Of a stretch of 49,613 bases of DNA, positions 23,252 to 31,708 are shown piece after piece; positions within the stretch are counted from its first letter, which is position 1, and the number at the start of each line of letters is the position of its first letter. This stretch comes from CAZCTC01 sp964501335 (GTDB lineage Bacteria; Chloroflexota; Anaerolineae; B4-G1; SLSP01). The stretch covers positions 1 through 49,613 of the forward strand of contig CAZCTC010000059.1 in NCBI GenBank assembly GCA_964501335.1. Direction: 5' to 3'. A model generated the notes under the pieces. It searched no databases. It had not been told where the DNA came from and saw only the letters and a list, made by a program, of their open reading frames with translations. Both the position numbers and the translations under genes were made by a program.

Positions 23252-24109
23252 ATGTTAAGACTGGGTGCGCATGAATCGATCGCCGGCGGTCTCTACCGGG
23301 CCCTGGAGCGGGGTGCCGAAGCAGGCTGTGAAGCCCTGCAAATGTGGGTCAAAAACAGCCGCCAATGGTCCGCTCCCCCGCTCACTTCGGAGGAAGTTTC
23401 CCGTTTTCAAGAGGTCCGCGCCGCAACCGGCATCGCCCCGGTAATTGCCCACGCCTCCTATCTGATCAACCTCGCCGCCGCCGATGAAGAGCTGCGCCGT
23501 CGGTCCTGCCTCGCGATGATCGATGAACTGGAACGCTGCGAGCAATTAGAGCTGCCGGGCATCGTCCTGCATCCCGGCTCCCACAACGGCGCCGGCGAGA
23601 GCGAAGGCCTGGCCCGCATCGCCCGCTCCCTCGAAGAGATCCACGCCCCCCTCCCCGGTTACCGCGTTCATATCCTGTTGGAAACCATGGCCGGCCAGGG
23701 CACCAACCTCGGCCACCGACTGGAACAACTCGGCTGGCTGCTCCAGAACTGCACGCAGCCTGAACGACTGGGCATCTGCCTCGACACCTGCCATCTCAGC
23801 GGCGCCGGCTACGATCTCACGACCGACGAAGGCTACGCCATCGCCCTGGAGAAGTGCGAACGGATCATCGGATTGGAAAAAATCCAGGCGCTGCATCTCA
23901 ACGACTCCCGCCATCCCACCGGCAGCCGGCGCGATCGCCACACCCATATCGGAGAAGGTTCGCTGGGTCTGGCAGCCTTCCGCCGCCTGCTCACCGATCC
24001 CCGCCTGGATGGGCGTCCCGGCCTGCTGGAAACGCCCAAAAGCGACGATCTTCATGAAGATCGAGAAAATCTGGCCCGCCTGCGGGCGCTGGTCGAAAAT
24101 CAGGAATAA
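23252..24109 (+). CDS. nfo: Endonuclease IV (AP endonuclease)
   Basis: A 285-residue Zn-dependent deoxyribonuclease IV that cleaves abasic sites and damaged 3' ends in base excision repair. The metal-binding pattern is present: GAHES at the start, HPGSHNG, LLETMAGQG, CLDTCHLSGAGYD and LNDSRHPTGSRRDRHTHIGEG. It is 12 bases after the TlpA-like gene and seven bases before the DUF2156-like gene. Confidence 0.95.
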   Translation: MLRLGAHESIAGGLYRALERGAEAGCEALQMWVKNSRQWSAPPLTSEEVSRFQEVRAATGIAPVIAHASYLINLAAADEELRRRSCLAMIDELERCEQLELPGIVLHPGSHNGAGESEGLARIARSLEEIHAPLPGYRVHILLETMAGQGTNLGHRLEQLGWLLQNCTQPERLGICLDTCHLSGAGYDLTTDEGYAIALEKCERIIGLEKIQALHLNDSRHPTGSRRDRHTHIGEGSLGLAAFRRLLTDPRLDGRPGLLETPKSDDLHEDRENLARLRALVENQE

Positions 24110-24116
24110 AAACACT

Positions 24117-25025
24117 ATGGAACCAAAATTTCCCAACTTCAAACCGCTCGAACTGAACGACCAGGATCAGTTCCGGAAACTACTCTGGGCCTACCAGCCT
24201 CAGACCTCCGAATGGACCTTCACCAATCTCTTCATCTGGCGTCAATATTTCGGCTTTGAATGGAGCCTCGACGGCGACAACCTGCTGCTCATAGCCGCCG
24301 GCGCCCCTCACGGACCCTACGCCATGCAGCCCATCGGCCCCGGCTCACGCCGCGAATCCACCTTGAAATTGCTGTTATGGCTACGCGAAGAAAAAGGGCA
24401 GGCACAACCGCGCCTGGAACGCGCCGATGCCCGCCTGGTCGCTGAATTGCAAGAACTCCCGGAACTCTCGATAGAAGCGGATCGCAATCAATTCGATTAC
24501 CTCTACCAGACCGCCGAATTGATCGCCCTCGCCGGCCGCAAACTGCATACCAAGAAAAACTACCTCAACCGTATTCGCCGGGAACATCCCGAGGCCGTCT
24601 TCGCCCCCCTTTCCCCCGACCTGATCCCCGCCTGCCAGGCAGTGGCCGGTGAATGGTGCCAGCTCCATCGCTGCGCCGACGATCTGGGACTCAGCGGCGA
24701 ATGGGAAGCCATCCATGAAGCGCTGGAACACTTTGAAAAACTGGGCCTGGAAGGCGGCGTCATCCGCTTCGATGATGAAATCAAAGCCTTCAGCCTGGGC
24801 GAACGGCTCAATGAACAAACCGCCGTCATCCATATCGAAAAGGCCGACCCCACGATCCCCGGCCTTTACACCCTGATGAATCAACAATTTGCCGAAAAGA
24901 ACTGGGCCACCGTTCCTCAAATCAACCGGGAACAGGACCTGGGAGACGAAGGGCTGCGCTTTGCCAAACTCTCCTATTGCCCCGACCAACTGATAGAAAA
25001 ATTCCGTATTACGCTCAATCAGTAG
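24117..25025 (+). CDS. DUF2156-like (phosphatidylglycerol lysyltransferase C-terminal fold)
   Basis: A 302-residue soluble protein with the DUF2156 pattern: WTFTNLFIWRQYF near the N-terminus, HTKKNYLNRIRREHP near 145-160, and LYTLMNQQFAEKNW and INREQDLGDEGLRFAK toward the end. The fold is a tandem GNAT as in MprF C-terminal aminoacyl transferase domains; without the membrane flippase it may transfer an amino acid or act elsewhere. The TAG stop lies within the first GTAGAC heptad, so the repeat supplies the stop codon. Confidence 0.8.
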   Translation: MEPKFPNFKPLELNDQDQFRKLLWAYQPQTSEWTFTNLFIWRQYFGFEWSLDGDNLLLIAAGAPHGPYAMQPIGPGSRRESTLKLLLWLREEKGQAQPRLERADARLVAELQELPELSIEADRNQFDYLYQTAELIALAGRKLHTKKNYLNRIRREHPEAVFAPLSPDLIPACQAVAGEWCQLHRCADDLGLSGEWEAIHEALEHFEKLGLEGGVIRFDDEIKAFSLGERLNEQTAVIHIEKADPTIPGLYTLMNQQFAEKNWATVPQINREQDLGDEGLRFAKLSYCPDQLIEKFRITLNQ

Positions 25026-25145
25026 ACAGTAGAAAGCAGACAGTAGACAGCTAATTTCCCAATGAATCATTCTCTTAAAATGCAGAATTCATTACGGCAA
25101 AAAACTCTCTTCCTGTCTACTTTCTACTGTATGCTGTCTACTTCT
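25021..25145. repeat. Inverted pair of GTAGAC/GTCTAC heptad blocks
   Basis: GTAGACAG words at 25021-25052 face CTGTCTAC words at 25113-25145 about 60 bases apart, so the pair could fold into a long imperfect hairpin. The gap between holds nothing recognisable. Confidence 0.6.
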
Positions 25146-25174
25146 TAATAATTTCAATCCGGTAAATAATAATT

Positions 25175-27049
25175 ATGATTTATACCCATGGACCCTGGTT
25201 TAAAGACGAACACGGCCGCACACTGCTTCTGCGCGGCATCAATGTGGGCGGCAGCAGCAAAGTGCCCACCCATCCCGATGGAGCTACTTATCGCCGCGAA
25301 AACTTTTTCAATACGCGAAATGTCTCCTTTGTCGATCGCCCCTTCCCGCTGCATGAAGCCGATACCCATTTTGCCCGCCTCAAACAATGGGGACTGGATT
25401 TTGTACGCTTCCTTGTCACCTGGGAAGCCATCGAACATGCCGGCCCCGGCTGTTATGACGAAGCTTACCTCGATTACCTCTACCAGATCGCCCGCAAAGC
25501 CGCCAAATATGACATCAATCTCTTCATCGATCCCCATCAAGATGTCTGGAGCCGCTTCTCCGGAGGGGACGGCGCCCCCGGCTGGACCTTCGACCTGATC
25601 GGCATGGATATCACCCACTTCGCCGAAACCAACGCCGCCATTGTTCACGCCACCCACGGCGATCCCTTTCCCCGCATGATCTGGCCGACCAACGGCGACA
25701 AACTGGCCGCGGCCACGATGTTCACGCTCTTCTTCGGCGGCAACGACTTCGCCCCCCAGATCCACATCGAAGGCGAACCGATCCAGGATTACCTCCAGCG
25801 CCATTACATCCAGGCCATCGGACAGGTCGCCCAACGCCTCCGGGACCTTCCCAATGTCATCGGCTACGATACGCTCAATGAACCGCTGGCCGGCTATATC
25901 GGCTGCCCCGATCTCCGGCGTCTGATGGGAGAACTCCAGTTGGGAGAAGCCCCCACGCCCTTCCAATCGATGGTGCTGGGAGAGGGCCTCCCCCAAACGA
26001 TCGGCTACTGGATGATCACCCTTATCGGCCCGCTCCAGGTGGGCTGGCGACGACTTAACCCTCGCGGAACCCGGGCCTGGAAAACCGGTAACGGCTGCAT
26101 CTGGCGTCAACACGGCGTCTGGGATTGCGATGCCCGCGGCAAACCCCACCTGCTTCGCCCCGACTATTTTGCCGCGACCCACGGCCAACCGGTGCATTTC
26201 CACCGCGACTATTTTCTGCCCTTCGCCCGCCGGTATGCCGAACATATCCGAAAGATCGATCCTAAAGCCATCCTCTTCGTCGAAGGCATTCCAGCCCGCG
26301 ACGAAATCCTCTGGGGGCCTGACGATCCGGGAAACATCGTCCATGCAGCCCACTGGTACGACTCCCTGACCCTCATCACCAAATGGTTCGTCCCCTGGTT
26401 GACCTTCGATGTTTACCAGCGGCAGGTCGTCCTGGGCGCCACGCACGTCAAACGGGCCTTCCGCAACCATCTGGCCGCCATCAAAAATATCACCCGCGAC
26501 CAGATGGGCGAAATTCCGGTCCTGATCGGAGAATTCGGCATTCCCTTCGATCTCTATGACGGGCAGGCTTACCGGCATGGCGATTACACGGTCCAGACCC
26601 AGGCCCTGGATTACTCTTTCCAGGCCATCGAGAAAAACCTGCTCAGCGCGACGCTCTGGAATTACACCGCCGACAATAACCATGCCCATGGCGATCAATG
26701 GAACGATGAGGATCTCTCCCTCTTCAGCCCGGATGGACTGGGCCCCACGACCGACCTTAACGCCGGCGGCCGCGCCCTCGCAGCAGCCGTCCGCCCCTAC
26801 GCCCGGGCCGTCGCCGGCGAACCGCTCGCCATGGCCTTCGATCTCCAGCACCGCCGCTTCACCTTTGAATTCCGCCATGATCCGGCCCTCACAGCCCCGA
26901 CAGAATTCTTCATCCCGGCCCTGCAATATCCGCAAGGCTATCAAATTACGCTATCCGATGGAGAATATCAACGCGACGAAGAAAACCAACGCCTGCTCTA
27001 CCGTCACAGCCTCAACCAACCGACTCATCATATAGAAGTGAAACCTTGA
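25175..27049 (+). CDS. GH5 family glycoside hydrolase (endoglycoceramidase-like)
   Basis: A 624-residue retaining glycosidase of the cellulase superfamily. The acid/base Glu in YDTLNEPL is residue 236 and the nucleophile Glu in VLIGEFGIPFD is residue 453; RGINVGG and WEAIEHAGPG fit the endoglycoceramidase/GH5_12 branch that cleaves glycosphingolipids or steryl glucosides. No signal peptide, so a cytoplasmic substrate is implied. The 215-residue spacing of the two Glu is large and a C-terminal beta-domain follows from about 510. No clear Shine-Dalgarno; a TAAATA box 7 bases upstream might mean a leaderless message. Confidence 0.88.
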   Translation: MIYTHGPWFKDEHGRTLLLRGINVGGSSKVPTHPDGATYRRENFFNTRNVSFVDRPFPLHEADTHFARLKQWGLDFVRFLVTWEAIEHAGPGCYDEAYLDYLYQIARKAAKYDINLFIDPHQDVWSRFSGGDGAPGWTFDLIGMDITHFAETNAAIVHATHGDPFPRMIWPTNGDKLAAATMFTLFFGGNDFAPQIHIEGEPIQDYLQRHYIQAIGQVAQRLRDLPNVIGYDTLNEPLAGYIGCPDLRRLMGELQLGEAPTPFQSMVLGEGLPQTIGYWMITLIGPLQVGWRRLNPRGTRAWKTGNGCIWRQHGVWDCDARGKPHLLRPDYFAATHGQPVHFHRDYFLPFARRYAEHIRKIDPKAILFVEGIPARDEILWGPDDPGNIVHAAHWYDSLTLITKWFVPWLTFDVYQRQVVLGATHVKRAFRNHLAAIKNITRDQMGEIPVLIGEFGIPFDLYDGQAYRHGDYTVQTQALDYSFQAIEKNLLSATLWNYTADNNHAHGDQWNDEDLSLFSPDGLGPTTDLNAGGRALAAAVRPYARAVAGEPLAMAFDLQHRRFTFEFRHDPALTAPTEFFIPALQYPQGYQITLSDGEYQRDEENQRLLYRHSLNQPTHHIEVKP

Positions 27050-27058
27050 TTAAATTAA

Positions 27059-27093
27059 TTTTTCGCGCACGGCCTGCGGCCGTGCGCGAAAAA
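27059..27093. repeat. Hairpin E14
   Basis: Perfect 16-bp stem 27059-27074/27078-27093, core CGCGCACGGCC, loop TGC. It begins nine bases after the GH5 stop; no element flanks. Confidence 0.7.
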
Positions 27094-27120
27094 AAATCCC
27101 CCCACACGAAGGAGACCCAC

Positions 27121-27492
27121 ATGCCCGAAAAAATCCTGGAACGCTTTCAAACCGAACGGCAGGCCCTCAACGACATCGTCATGAAATATGCCGGGCGCGA
27201 CATCAAACGCTTCTACGCCCTCGACACCCAGGTCTATCAGGAAGGCGCCCTCCCCGCCAAAACCAAAGAACTGCTGGGCCTCGTCGCCTCCCTCGTCCTC
27301 CGCTGCGACGACTGCGTCAAATACCACCTGCTGCAATGCCGGGAACAGGGCCTCACCAGCGAAGAACTGGAAGAAGCGCTCTCCGTCGCTTTGATCGTCG
27401 GCGGATCCATCACCATTCCGCATTTGCGCCGGGCTCTGGCAGCCTGGGATGAAATCAACCCAAAAGGAGATTCTAATGAGCACGACCTATAA
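27121..27492 (+). CDS. Carboxymuconolactone decarboxylase / AhpD-like protein
   Basis: A 123-residue all-helical CMD-domain protein. The redox CxxC motif CDDC with a His four residues on (CDDCVKYHLL) matches the AhpD-type subgroup with peroxidase or disulfide reductase activity, rather than true decarboxylases. AAGGAG precedes the ATG. The 3' end overlaps the next gene by 17 bases, suggesting that the pair functions together. Confidence 0.85.
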   Translation: MPEKILERFQTERQALNDIVMKYAGRDIKRFYALDTQVYQEGALPAKTKELLGLVASLVLRCDDCVKYHLLQCREQGLTSEELEEALSVALIVGGSITIPHLRRALAAWDEINPKGDSNEHDL

Positions 27493-27991
27493 AAGCATCA
27501 GCCCCTATGAACTGGAAGAAGGTGCCATTCGGCTTATCGGTCAGGATTGGATGTTGATCACTGCGGGGACGCTGGAAGACTACAACACCATGACGGCCAG
27601 TTGGGGAGGCCTGGGAGAACTGTGGGGTCGACCGGTCAGCTTCTGCTTCATCCGGCCCCAACGCTACACCTACAGCTTTATGGAACGCTTCGGCACCTTC
27701 ACCCTCTCATTTTTCGATGCCGCCTATCGCCCGGCCCTGAATCTCTGCGGCTCCCGCTCCGGCCGTGACATCAACAAAGCCCAAATCACCGGCCTGACCC
27801 CCGTGCAGAGCCCTGCCGGCGCCGTCTATTTTGAGCAGGCCCGGCTGGTGATCGAATGCCGCAAATGCTATCAGCAGGATATCGACCCGCAATGCTTTGC
27901 CGTCCCCGGCATCGTCGATGAAATCTACACAACCAAAGATTTCCACCGTATGTACATCGGAGAAATCCTCCAGGTCCTTCAGCGCGCCTGA
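27476..27991 (+). CDS. Flavin reductase-like (FMN-binding split barrel) protein
   Basis: A 171-residue protein of the flavin reductase / FMN-binding split-barrel family. The pattern is typical: MTASWGGLGELW then VSFCFIRPQRYTY near the FMN phosphate site, and FTLSFFDAAYRPALNLCGSRSGRD. Members act as flavoredoxins or uncharacterised FMN carriers. AAGGAG is the Shine-Dalgarno; the start lies inside the CMD gene. Confidence 0.85.
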   Translation: MSTTYKSISPYELEEGAIRLIGQDWMLITAGTLEDYNTMTASWGGLGELWGRPVSFCFIRPQRYTYSFMERFGTFTLSFFDAAYRPALNLCGSRSGRDINKAQITGLTPVQSPAGAVYFEQARLVIECRKCYQQDIDPQCFAVPGIVDEIYTTKDFHRMYIGEILQVLQRA

Positions 27992-28017
27992 GAAAAGATA
28001 AAACGCAACAGCGCACA

Positions 28018-28063
28018 GTTTACTCAGATTTCACCGCAAAGGCGCCGGAAACGCAGAGAGAAA
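28018..28063. repeat. ACTCAGATTTCACCGCAAAG repeat
   Basis: Copy of a dispersed unit (CTCAGATTTCACCGCAAAGG then GCAGAGAGAAAA) also at 33064-33170 and, inverted, at 47746-47785. Confidence 0.55.
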
Positions 28064-28065
28064 AT

Positions 28066-28194
28066 GAACAGAAAAAACTCTCTCCCCCCATCAGTCGAAA
28101 ATCGCTGTTCACCAAACAAAAGCCGGTTGCGGGGCGCTAACAACAAATCTGTTTTTAACATTTTGGGCGCGCCTTGACAGGGCGCGCCCAAAAT
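28066..28194 (-). repeat. Element E15: hairpinless right flank plus separate hairpin
   Basis: 28076-28140 has AACTCTCTCCCCCC and TTGCGGGGCGCT, the right flank of orientation B, with no hairpin before it. A perfect 14-bp hairpin follows at 28160-28173/28181-28194 (core GGGCGCGCC). It lies between converging genes. Confidence 0.65.
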
Positions 28195-28209
28195 ATTAAA
28201 CAAAAAAAA

Positions 28210-29577
28210 TTAATTCGCCGCTTCCCGCTTCATGGCCCGGTGCAGCTGCCAGATAATAAACCGCACCCGGTGGGCCATCGAAGTCGCAATATTCCACAAA
28301 ACCTGATTTCCCAACATCACATCATCCTGACAAAGCGCCTGGAACCGTTCCCGGCTGATCACCAGCACGGTCGCCCCCTCCGAGCCCGCGATCAAATCCG
28401 CACTGCGGGCCCCCTGATCGAGCATCGCCAGTTCGCCCGTAATCTGCCCCGGCCGCAAGGAAGCGATATGCTGCAAATTCCGCGATTCCGTATCGTAGTT
28501 CTCAGGATCGTTCCAGACCTCAACCGAACCGCGCTGAATCACATACATCTCGCTGCCCGACTCCGCTGCCCGGGCCAGCCGCGCCTTCGCCGGATAGACC
28601 CGCTGCTCACATTGCGCCGCCAACCGGGTCCGCTGCGCCAGATTCAAATTATTCCCCACATCCGAATGGGCCAGGAACTGAGCAATCTCATTGACCCGCG
28701 CCAGCTCCGAATCTTCTACCTTGCGCTTCAATTGATCGCTCAACAGAGGCAACCCCAGATAGGCCGCCACCAACCGCCGGATCGTATCGGTCGCCTCAAA
28801 CTGCGGCCAATGCCCCGCCTTCGGCAAAATACGCAAATCGGCATCCGGCCATTCATCCGCCACCACCCCGGCATCCCGCAGCGGCACCGTATTGTCCTCG
28901 GCGCCCCACACCACCACTGCCGGCGTCTCAATTTGACTCAATTTTCCACGGAGATCGTTATCCCGCATCGCCAGGAAACACTCCGCCCGCACCCGTCCCT
29001 GCCCGGTCTGCCGCGCATCCTGCCGGAGCCGCCAGTAATCCTGCATCGTGATTCCGGTCCGCTCGGCAAAAGAGGCCGGCACCATCAACCGATCCGTAAA
29101 ACCGACCATCGCTCGCTCGCCCGCCGAGACGATCAAACTCCCCAGGCCAAAACGCTCCAACAGTGTAATCGGAGAGACCACCAGATTGATATAGGTCGAC
29201 AGCCGTCCGCTGATCGTCGGCCCGATCAAGACCATCCGCTCGATCAAAACGGGATAATGGATGGCCAGCGAAATGCTGATCATGCCGCCCATCGAATGGC
29301 CGATCAACACAACCGGGCCGGAACTCACCTGCTCGATAAAACTCGCCAGCAAATCCACATAGGCCGGAATCGTCGTGCGTTGCGCCAGCCGCGGTGACTT
29401 GCCATAGCCCGGCAGATCGACGGCAAAACAATGAAAACGCTGGCTGAGCAATCCCATCAACGGTGAAAGCGCATACCACGAACTGGACCAGCCATGGATT
29501 AAAATTGCCACCTGCCGCCCGGGCTGCCCCTCTTCGACGACATGGATTTCTTGATCTTTCACTTTAAAAATTGGCAT
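28210..29577 (-). CDS. Alpha/beta hydrolase fused to a cNMP-binding domain
   Basis: A 455-residue two-domain protein. Residues 20-275 are an alpha/beta hydrolase with nucleophile Ser95 in GHSMGG, Asp228 (GAEDNTVP) and His256 (KAGHWPQF). Residues 310-445 form a cyclic-nucleotide-binding domain of Crp type; the phosphate-binding cassette keeps GELA with Glu382 and Arg391-Ser-Ala, so cAMP or cGMP binding is likely. A hydrolase gated by a cyclic nucleotide is inferred. A class III cyclase is encoded four kilobases upstream on the same strand. A weak GAGG precedes the ATG. Confidence 0.88.
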   Translation of the reverse strand: MPIFKVKDQEIHVVEEGQPGRQVAILIHGWSSSWYALSPLMGLLSQRFHCFAVDLPGYGKSPRLAQRTTIPAYVDLLASFIEQVSSGPVVLIGHSMGGMISISLAIHYPVLIERMVLIGPTISGRLSTYINLVVSPITLLERFGLGSLIVSAGERAMVGFTDRLMVPASFAERTGITMQDYWRLRQDARQTGQGRVRAECFLAMRDNDLRGKLSQIETPAVVVWGAEDNTVPLRDAGVVADEWPDADLRILPKAGHWPQFEATDTIRRLVAAYLGLPLLSDQLKRKVEDSELARVNEIAQFLAHSDVGNNLNLAQRTRLAAQCEQRVYPAKARLARAAESGSEMYVIQRGSVEVWNDPENYDTESRNLQHIASLRPGQITGELAMLDQGARSADLIAGSEGATVLVISRERFQALCQDDVMLGNQVLWNIATSMAHRVRFIIWQLHRAMKREAAN

Positions 29578-29672
29578 GATGACCTCAGCTTGTTTTCTTT
29601 GGACCGCGTTTCAAGGGGACAAGACGCAACGCATTTAAATATTAATCCACATTGCCATAAAGAGCAAACAGC

Positions 29673-30635
29673 CTATCCCCAGCAATCCGGCTCCCAGACG
29701 GGCCCAACCGCCTCCATCTCCACAATCGCCCGCCAGGCCGCCTGCGCGACCACTGCCTCAATCGGCTGGAAACGCACCCGCATCCCCGGCAAACACTGCG
29801 CCAGCAACGGCCAATCGGCCTGAATGACCGCCCCCAGTTTGGGATATCCCCCCGTCGTCTGATGATCCGCCAGCATCACAATCGGCTGGCCGTCAGGGGG
29901 AACCTGAACCGTCCCCCGCACCACACCATCCGACACCAGCTCCCCGACCGAACGCCGGGTCACCACCGCCCCCCGCAATCGACACCCCATCCGATCGGAA
30001 GCCGGGAGCACTTCATAGCTGCCATCCCAAAAAGCCGCCAACCCCTCTGCCGTAAAATCGTCCAGCTGCGGTCCCGGAGCAACCCGCAATATCGGCTCCG
30101 TGCTGTAGGACGGCCGCAACGCCCGGGGCCAGATCGCCCCGGCCCGCTCCCAGAATCCCGCGTCGGGCAGATTTAACGGCAAAAAATCGCCGGCCCGCAG
30201 CCCGCGCCCCTCCAGTCCTCCAAAACCGCCGGACAAATAGGTCGACTGCGATTCCAAAAAGGATGGAAGAGCCAGCCCACCCGACACAGCCAGCACAGCC
30301 CGCCCCCCCCCTCCTCGAATCACAACCCGTTCTCCGGCGCTCACCCGACAGGCACACCAGCCCGGCAAAGGACGGCGCCCAATCCAGCCCTCGAAATCTG
30401 CACCGCAAAGTGCAATCACCCGATCATCGTCAAAAGCCAGCACCGGCCCCTGTAAAGTGATCTCCAACGCCGCCGCGCCGGCAGGATTGCCCACCAGTCG
30501 ATTCGCAGCCCGCAGCGCCGCCGGATCCAACACCCCCGACGGCGGGACGCCATATCGCGCCCATCCGGAGCGACCCGCATCCTGCACCGTGGTCAAAAAG
30601 CCGCCGTCCAATACGGTCACTCTGACCGGCGCCAT
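29673..30635 (-). CDS. pxpC: 5-oxoprolinase subunit C (biotin-dependent carboxyltransferase-like)
   Basis: A 320-residue PxpC/KipA subunit of the ATP-dependent 5-oxoprolinase that opens pyroglutamate to glutamate with PxpA and PxpB. The N-terminus (TVQDAGRSGWARYGVPPSG) and late words GELVSDGVVRG, VPPDGQPIVMLADHQTTGG are family hallmarks. The start overlaps the pxpB stop (TGATG). The open frame extends upstream over pxpB in another frame, which is a shadow. Confidence 0.93.
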   Translation of the reverse strand: MAPVRVTVLDGGFLTTVQDAGRSGWARYGVPPSGVLDPAALRAANRLVGNPAGAAALEITLQGPVLAFDDDRVIALCGADFEGWIGRRPLPGWCACRVSAGERVVIRGGGGRAVLAVSGGLALPSFLESQSTYLSGGFGGLEGRGLRAGDFLPLNLPDAGFWERAGAIWPRALRPSYSTEPILRVAPGPQLDDFTAEGLAAFWDGSYEVLPASDRMGCRLRGAVVTRRSVGELVSDGVVRGTVQVPPDGQPIVMLADHQTTGGYPKLGAVIQADWPLLAQCLPGMRVRFQPIEAVVAQAAWRAIVEMEAVGPVWEPDCWG

Positions 30636-31303
30636 CAGCCCCCTCCTCCTGTCACCGGCAGAAACCGCACCCGATCCCCCGCCTGCAACCCAAACGGCTC
30701 CGTCCTCCCGGGATCGAAAAGCCGCTCCAGAGTGCGCCCGATGATCCGCCAGCCCCCCGGCGTCGCCAGAGCATAAATCCCGGCCTGGGCCCCCGCAATT
30801 CCCACACTGCCCGGCTCGACCCGCGTCCGGGGCGTTGCCAGCCGCGGCGTCGCCAGCTGCGAGGGCAATCCAAAACAATAGGCAAAGCCCGGCGCAAAGC
30901 CCAACATCGCCACCCGATAAATCGCCGATGAATGCAGCCGAATCACTTCAGCCGGAGATAAACCGGAATGCTCCGCCACCCCGAGGAGATCCGGTCCCCA
31001 TTCCCCGCCGTAACGCACCGGGATCTCCACCAACCGCCCTTCCGGCAAAGCCGTCGCCTTCAGGCCGTCCAGCGCCCCGGTCAAAGCCGCCTGGACTTCA
31101 GCAAAATCGCCCTGCAAAGGGTCGTATCGTACCAGAAGAGAATGATAGGTCGGCACCGTCTCCAGTTGCCCCGGCACCGGGTGGGAATCCAACCAGGCCG
31201 CCAGCCCATGCACCCGGGCATTTAAAACCTCGTTCAGCTCCGCGCCGAACTCAACCGTGAAGGCAGCTTCACCCAACGGCAAAATCCGCGGATAAAGAAC
31301 CAT
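30635..31303 (-). CDS. pxpB: 5-oxoprolinase subunit B
   Basis: A 222-residue PxpB/KipI subunit with a cyclophilin-like fold. GEAAFTVEFG near the N-terminus, VEIPVRYGGEWGPDL and LGFAPGFAYCFGL match the family. The ATG at 31303 has AAGGATG upstream. In most genomes pxpA, B and C are contiguous; here 396 bases of repeat DNA (a GCAGAG unit, a composite repeat, element E16 and a heptad block) separate pxpB from pxpA. Confidence 0.93.
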   Translation of the reverse strand: MVLYPRILPLGEAAFTVEFGAELNEVLNARVHGLAAWLDSHPVPGQLETVPTYHSLLVRYDPLQGDFAEVQAALTGALDGLKATALPEGRLVEIPVRYGGEWGPDLLGVAEHSGLSPAEVIRLHSSAIYRVAMLGFAPGFAYCFGLPSQLATPRLATPRTRVEPGSVGIAGAQAGIYALATPGGWRIIGRTLERLFDPGRTEPFGLQAGDRVRFLPVTGGGG

Positions 31304-31365
31304 TTCATCCTTTCTGTCCTGAAAATAGGCCCAGAAAAGACTCACCACAGATCGAAGATATTGCA

Positions 31366-31455
31366 AATAGACACGGAGGACACAGAGAAGAATTTAGAGA
31401 AAATCTCCTCTCTTCTTCTCTGTGATCTCTGCGCCTCTGTGGTGAAATCTCTTCT
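31366..31455. repeat. GCAGAG/CTCTGTG repeat, imperfect palindrome
   Basis: GGACACAGAGAAGAA faces CTTCTCTGTGATCTCTGCG in inverted orientation, a snap-back copy of the dispersed ACGCAGAG family. Confidence 0.5.
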
Positions 31456-31456
31456 C

Positions 31457-31497
31457 TTTTTCATCCTTCGGGGTGCCGCCCCCCGCATGGCCTTCTG
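31457..31497 (+). repeat. CTTCGGGGTGCCGCCCC-type repeat, copy 3
   Basis: Same unit as at 163-205 and 5053-5093, again followed by an orientation A element. Two thirds of the 396-base pxpA-pxpB gap matches the 5050-5310 region. Confidence 0.6.
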
Positions 31498-31536
31498 TCC
31501 TGAAAACAGGGCTCTATGGCATGGCCCCGGCCTTGT

Positions 31537-31665
31537 AACATCCCGCAAATGATCTTTTCCCGGCCAAATATGACACGCTGGATGGCGAGAGAAAGTTTTT
31601 TTGTTGATGTTTTCTCGCGCATCAGAATGCGCGAGAAAACATGGTCTTTTCCAGAATCATCCGGG
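31537..31665 (+). repeat. Hairpin element E16 (A), inside the pxp operon
   Basis: AACATCCCGCAAATG, GACACGCTGGATGG, then perfect 16-bp stem 31607-31622/31627-31642 (core TCGCGCAT/ATGCGCGA), loop CAGA, then GGTCTTTTCCAG. Confidence 0.85.
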
Positions 31666-31675
31666 CGACACGGGC

Positions 31676-31708
31676 TGTCTACTGTCTACTTGCTGCTGTC
31701 TACTTTCT
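31676..31708 (-). repeat. GTCTACT heptad repeat overlapping the pxpA stop
   Basis: CTGTCTACTGTCTACTTGCT and a further GTCTACTT; the TAG stop of pxpA (31700-31702) is part of the repeat word AAGTAGACAG on the minus strand. Confidence 0.6.

Noticed and set aside
25154..26944. 596-residue open frame on the minus strand opposite the GH5 gene
   Set aside because: The plus-strand frame has GH5 catalytic motifs; the antisense frame has no recognisable domain and its codon pattern is a reflection.
25175..27049. Secreted cellulase
   Set aside because: The catalytic pair is GH5, but no signal peptide is present and the N-terminal words fit the endoglycoceramidase branch better.
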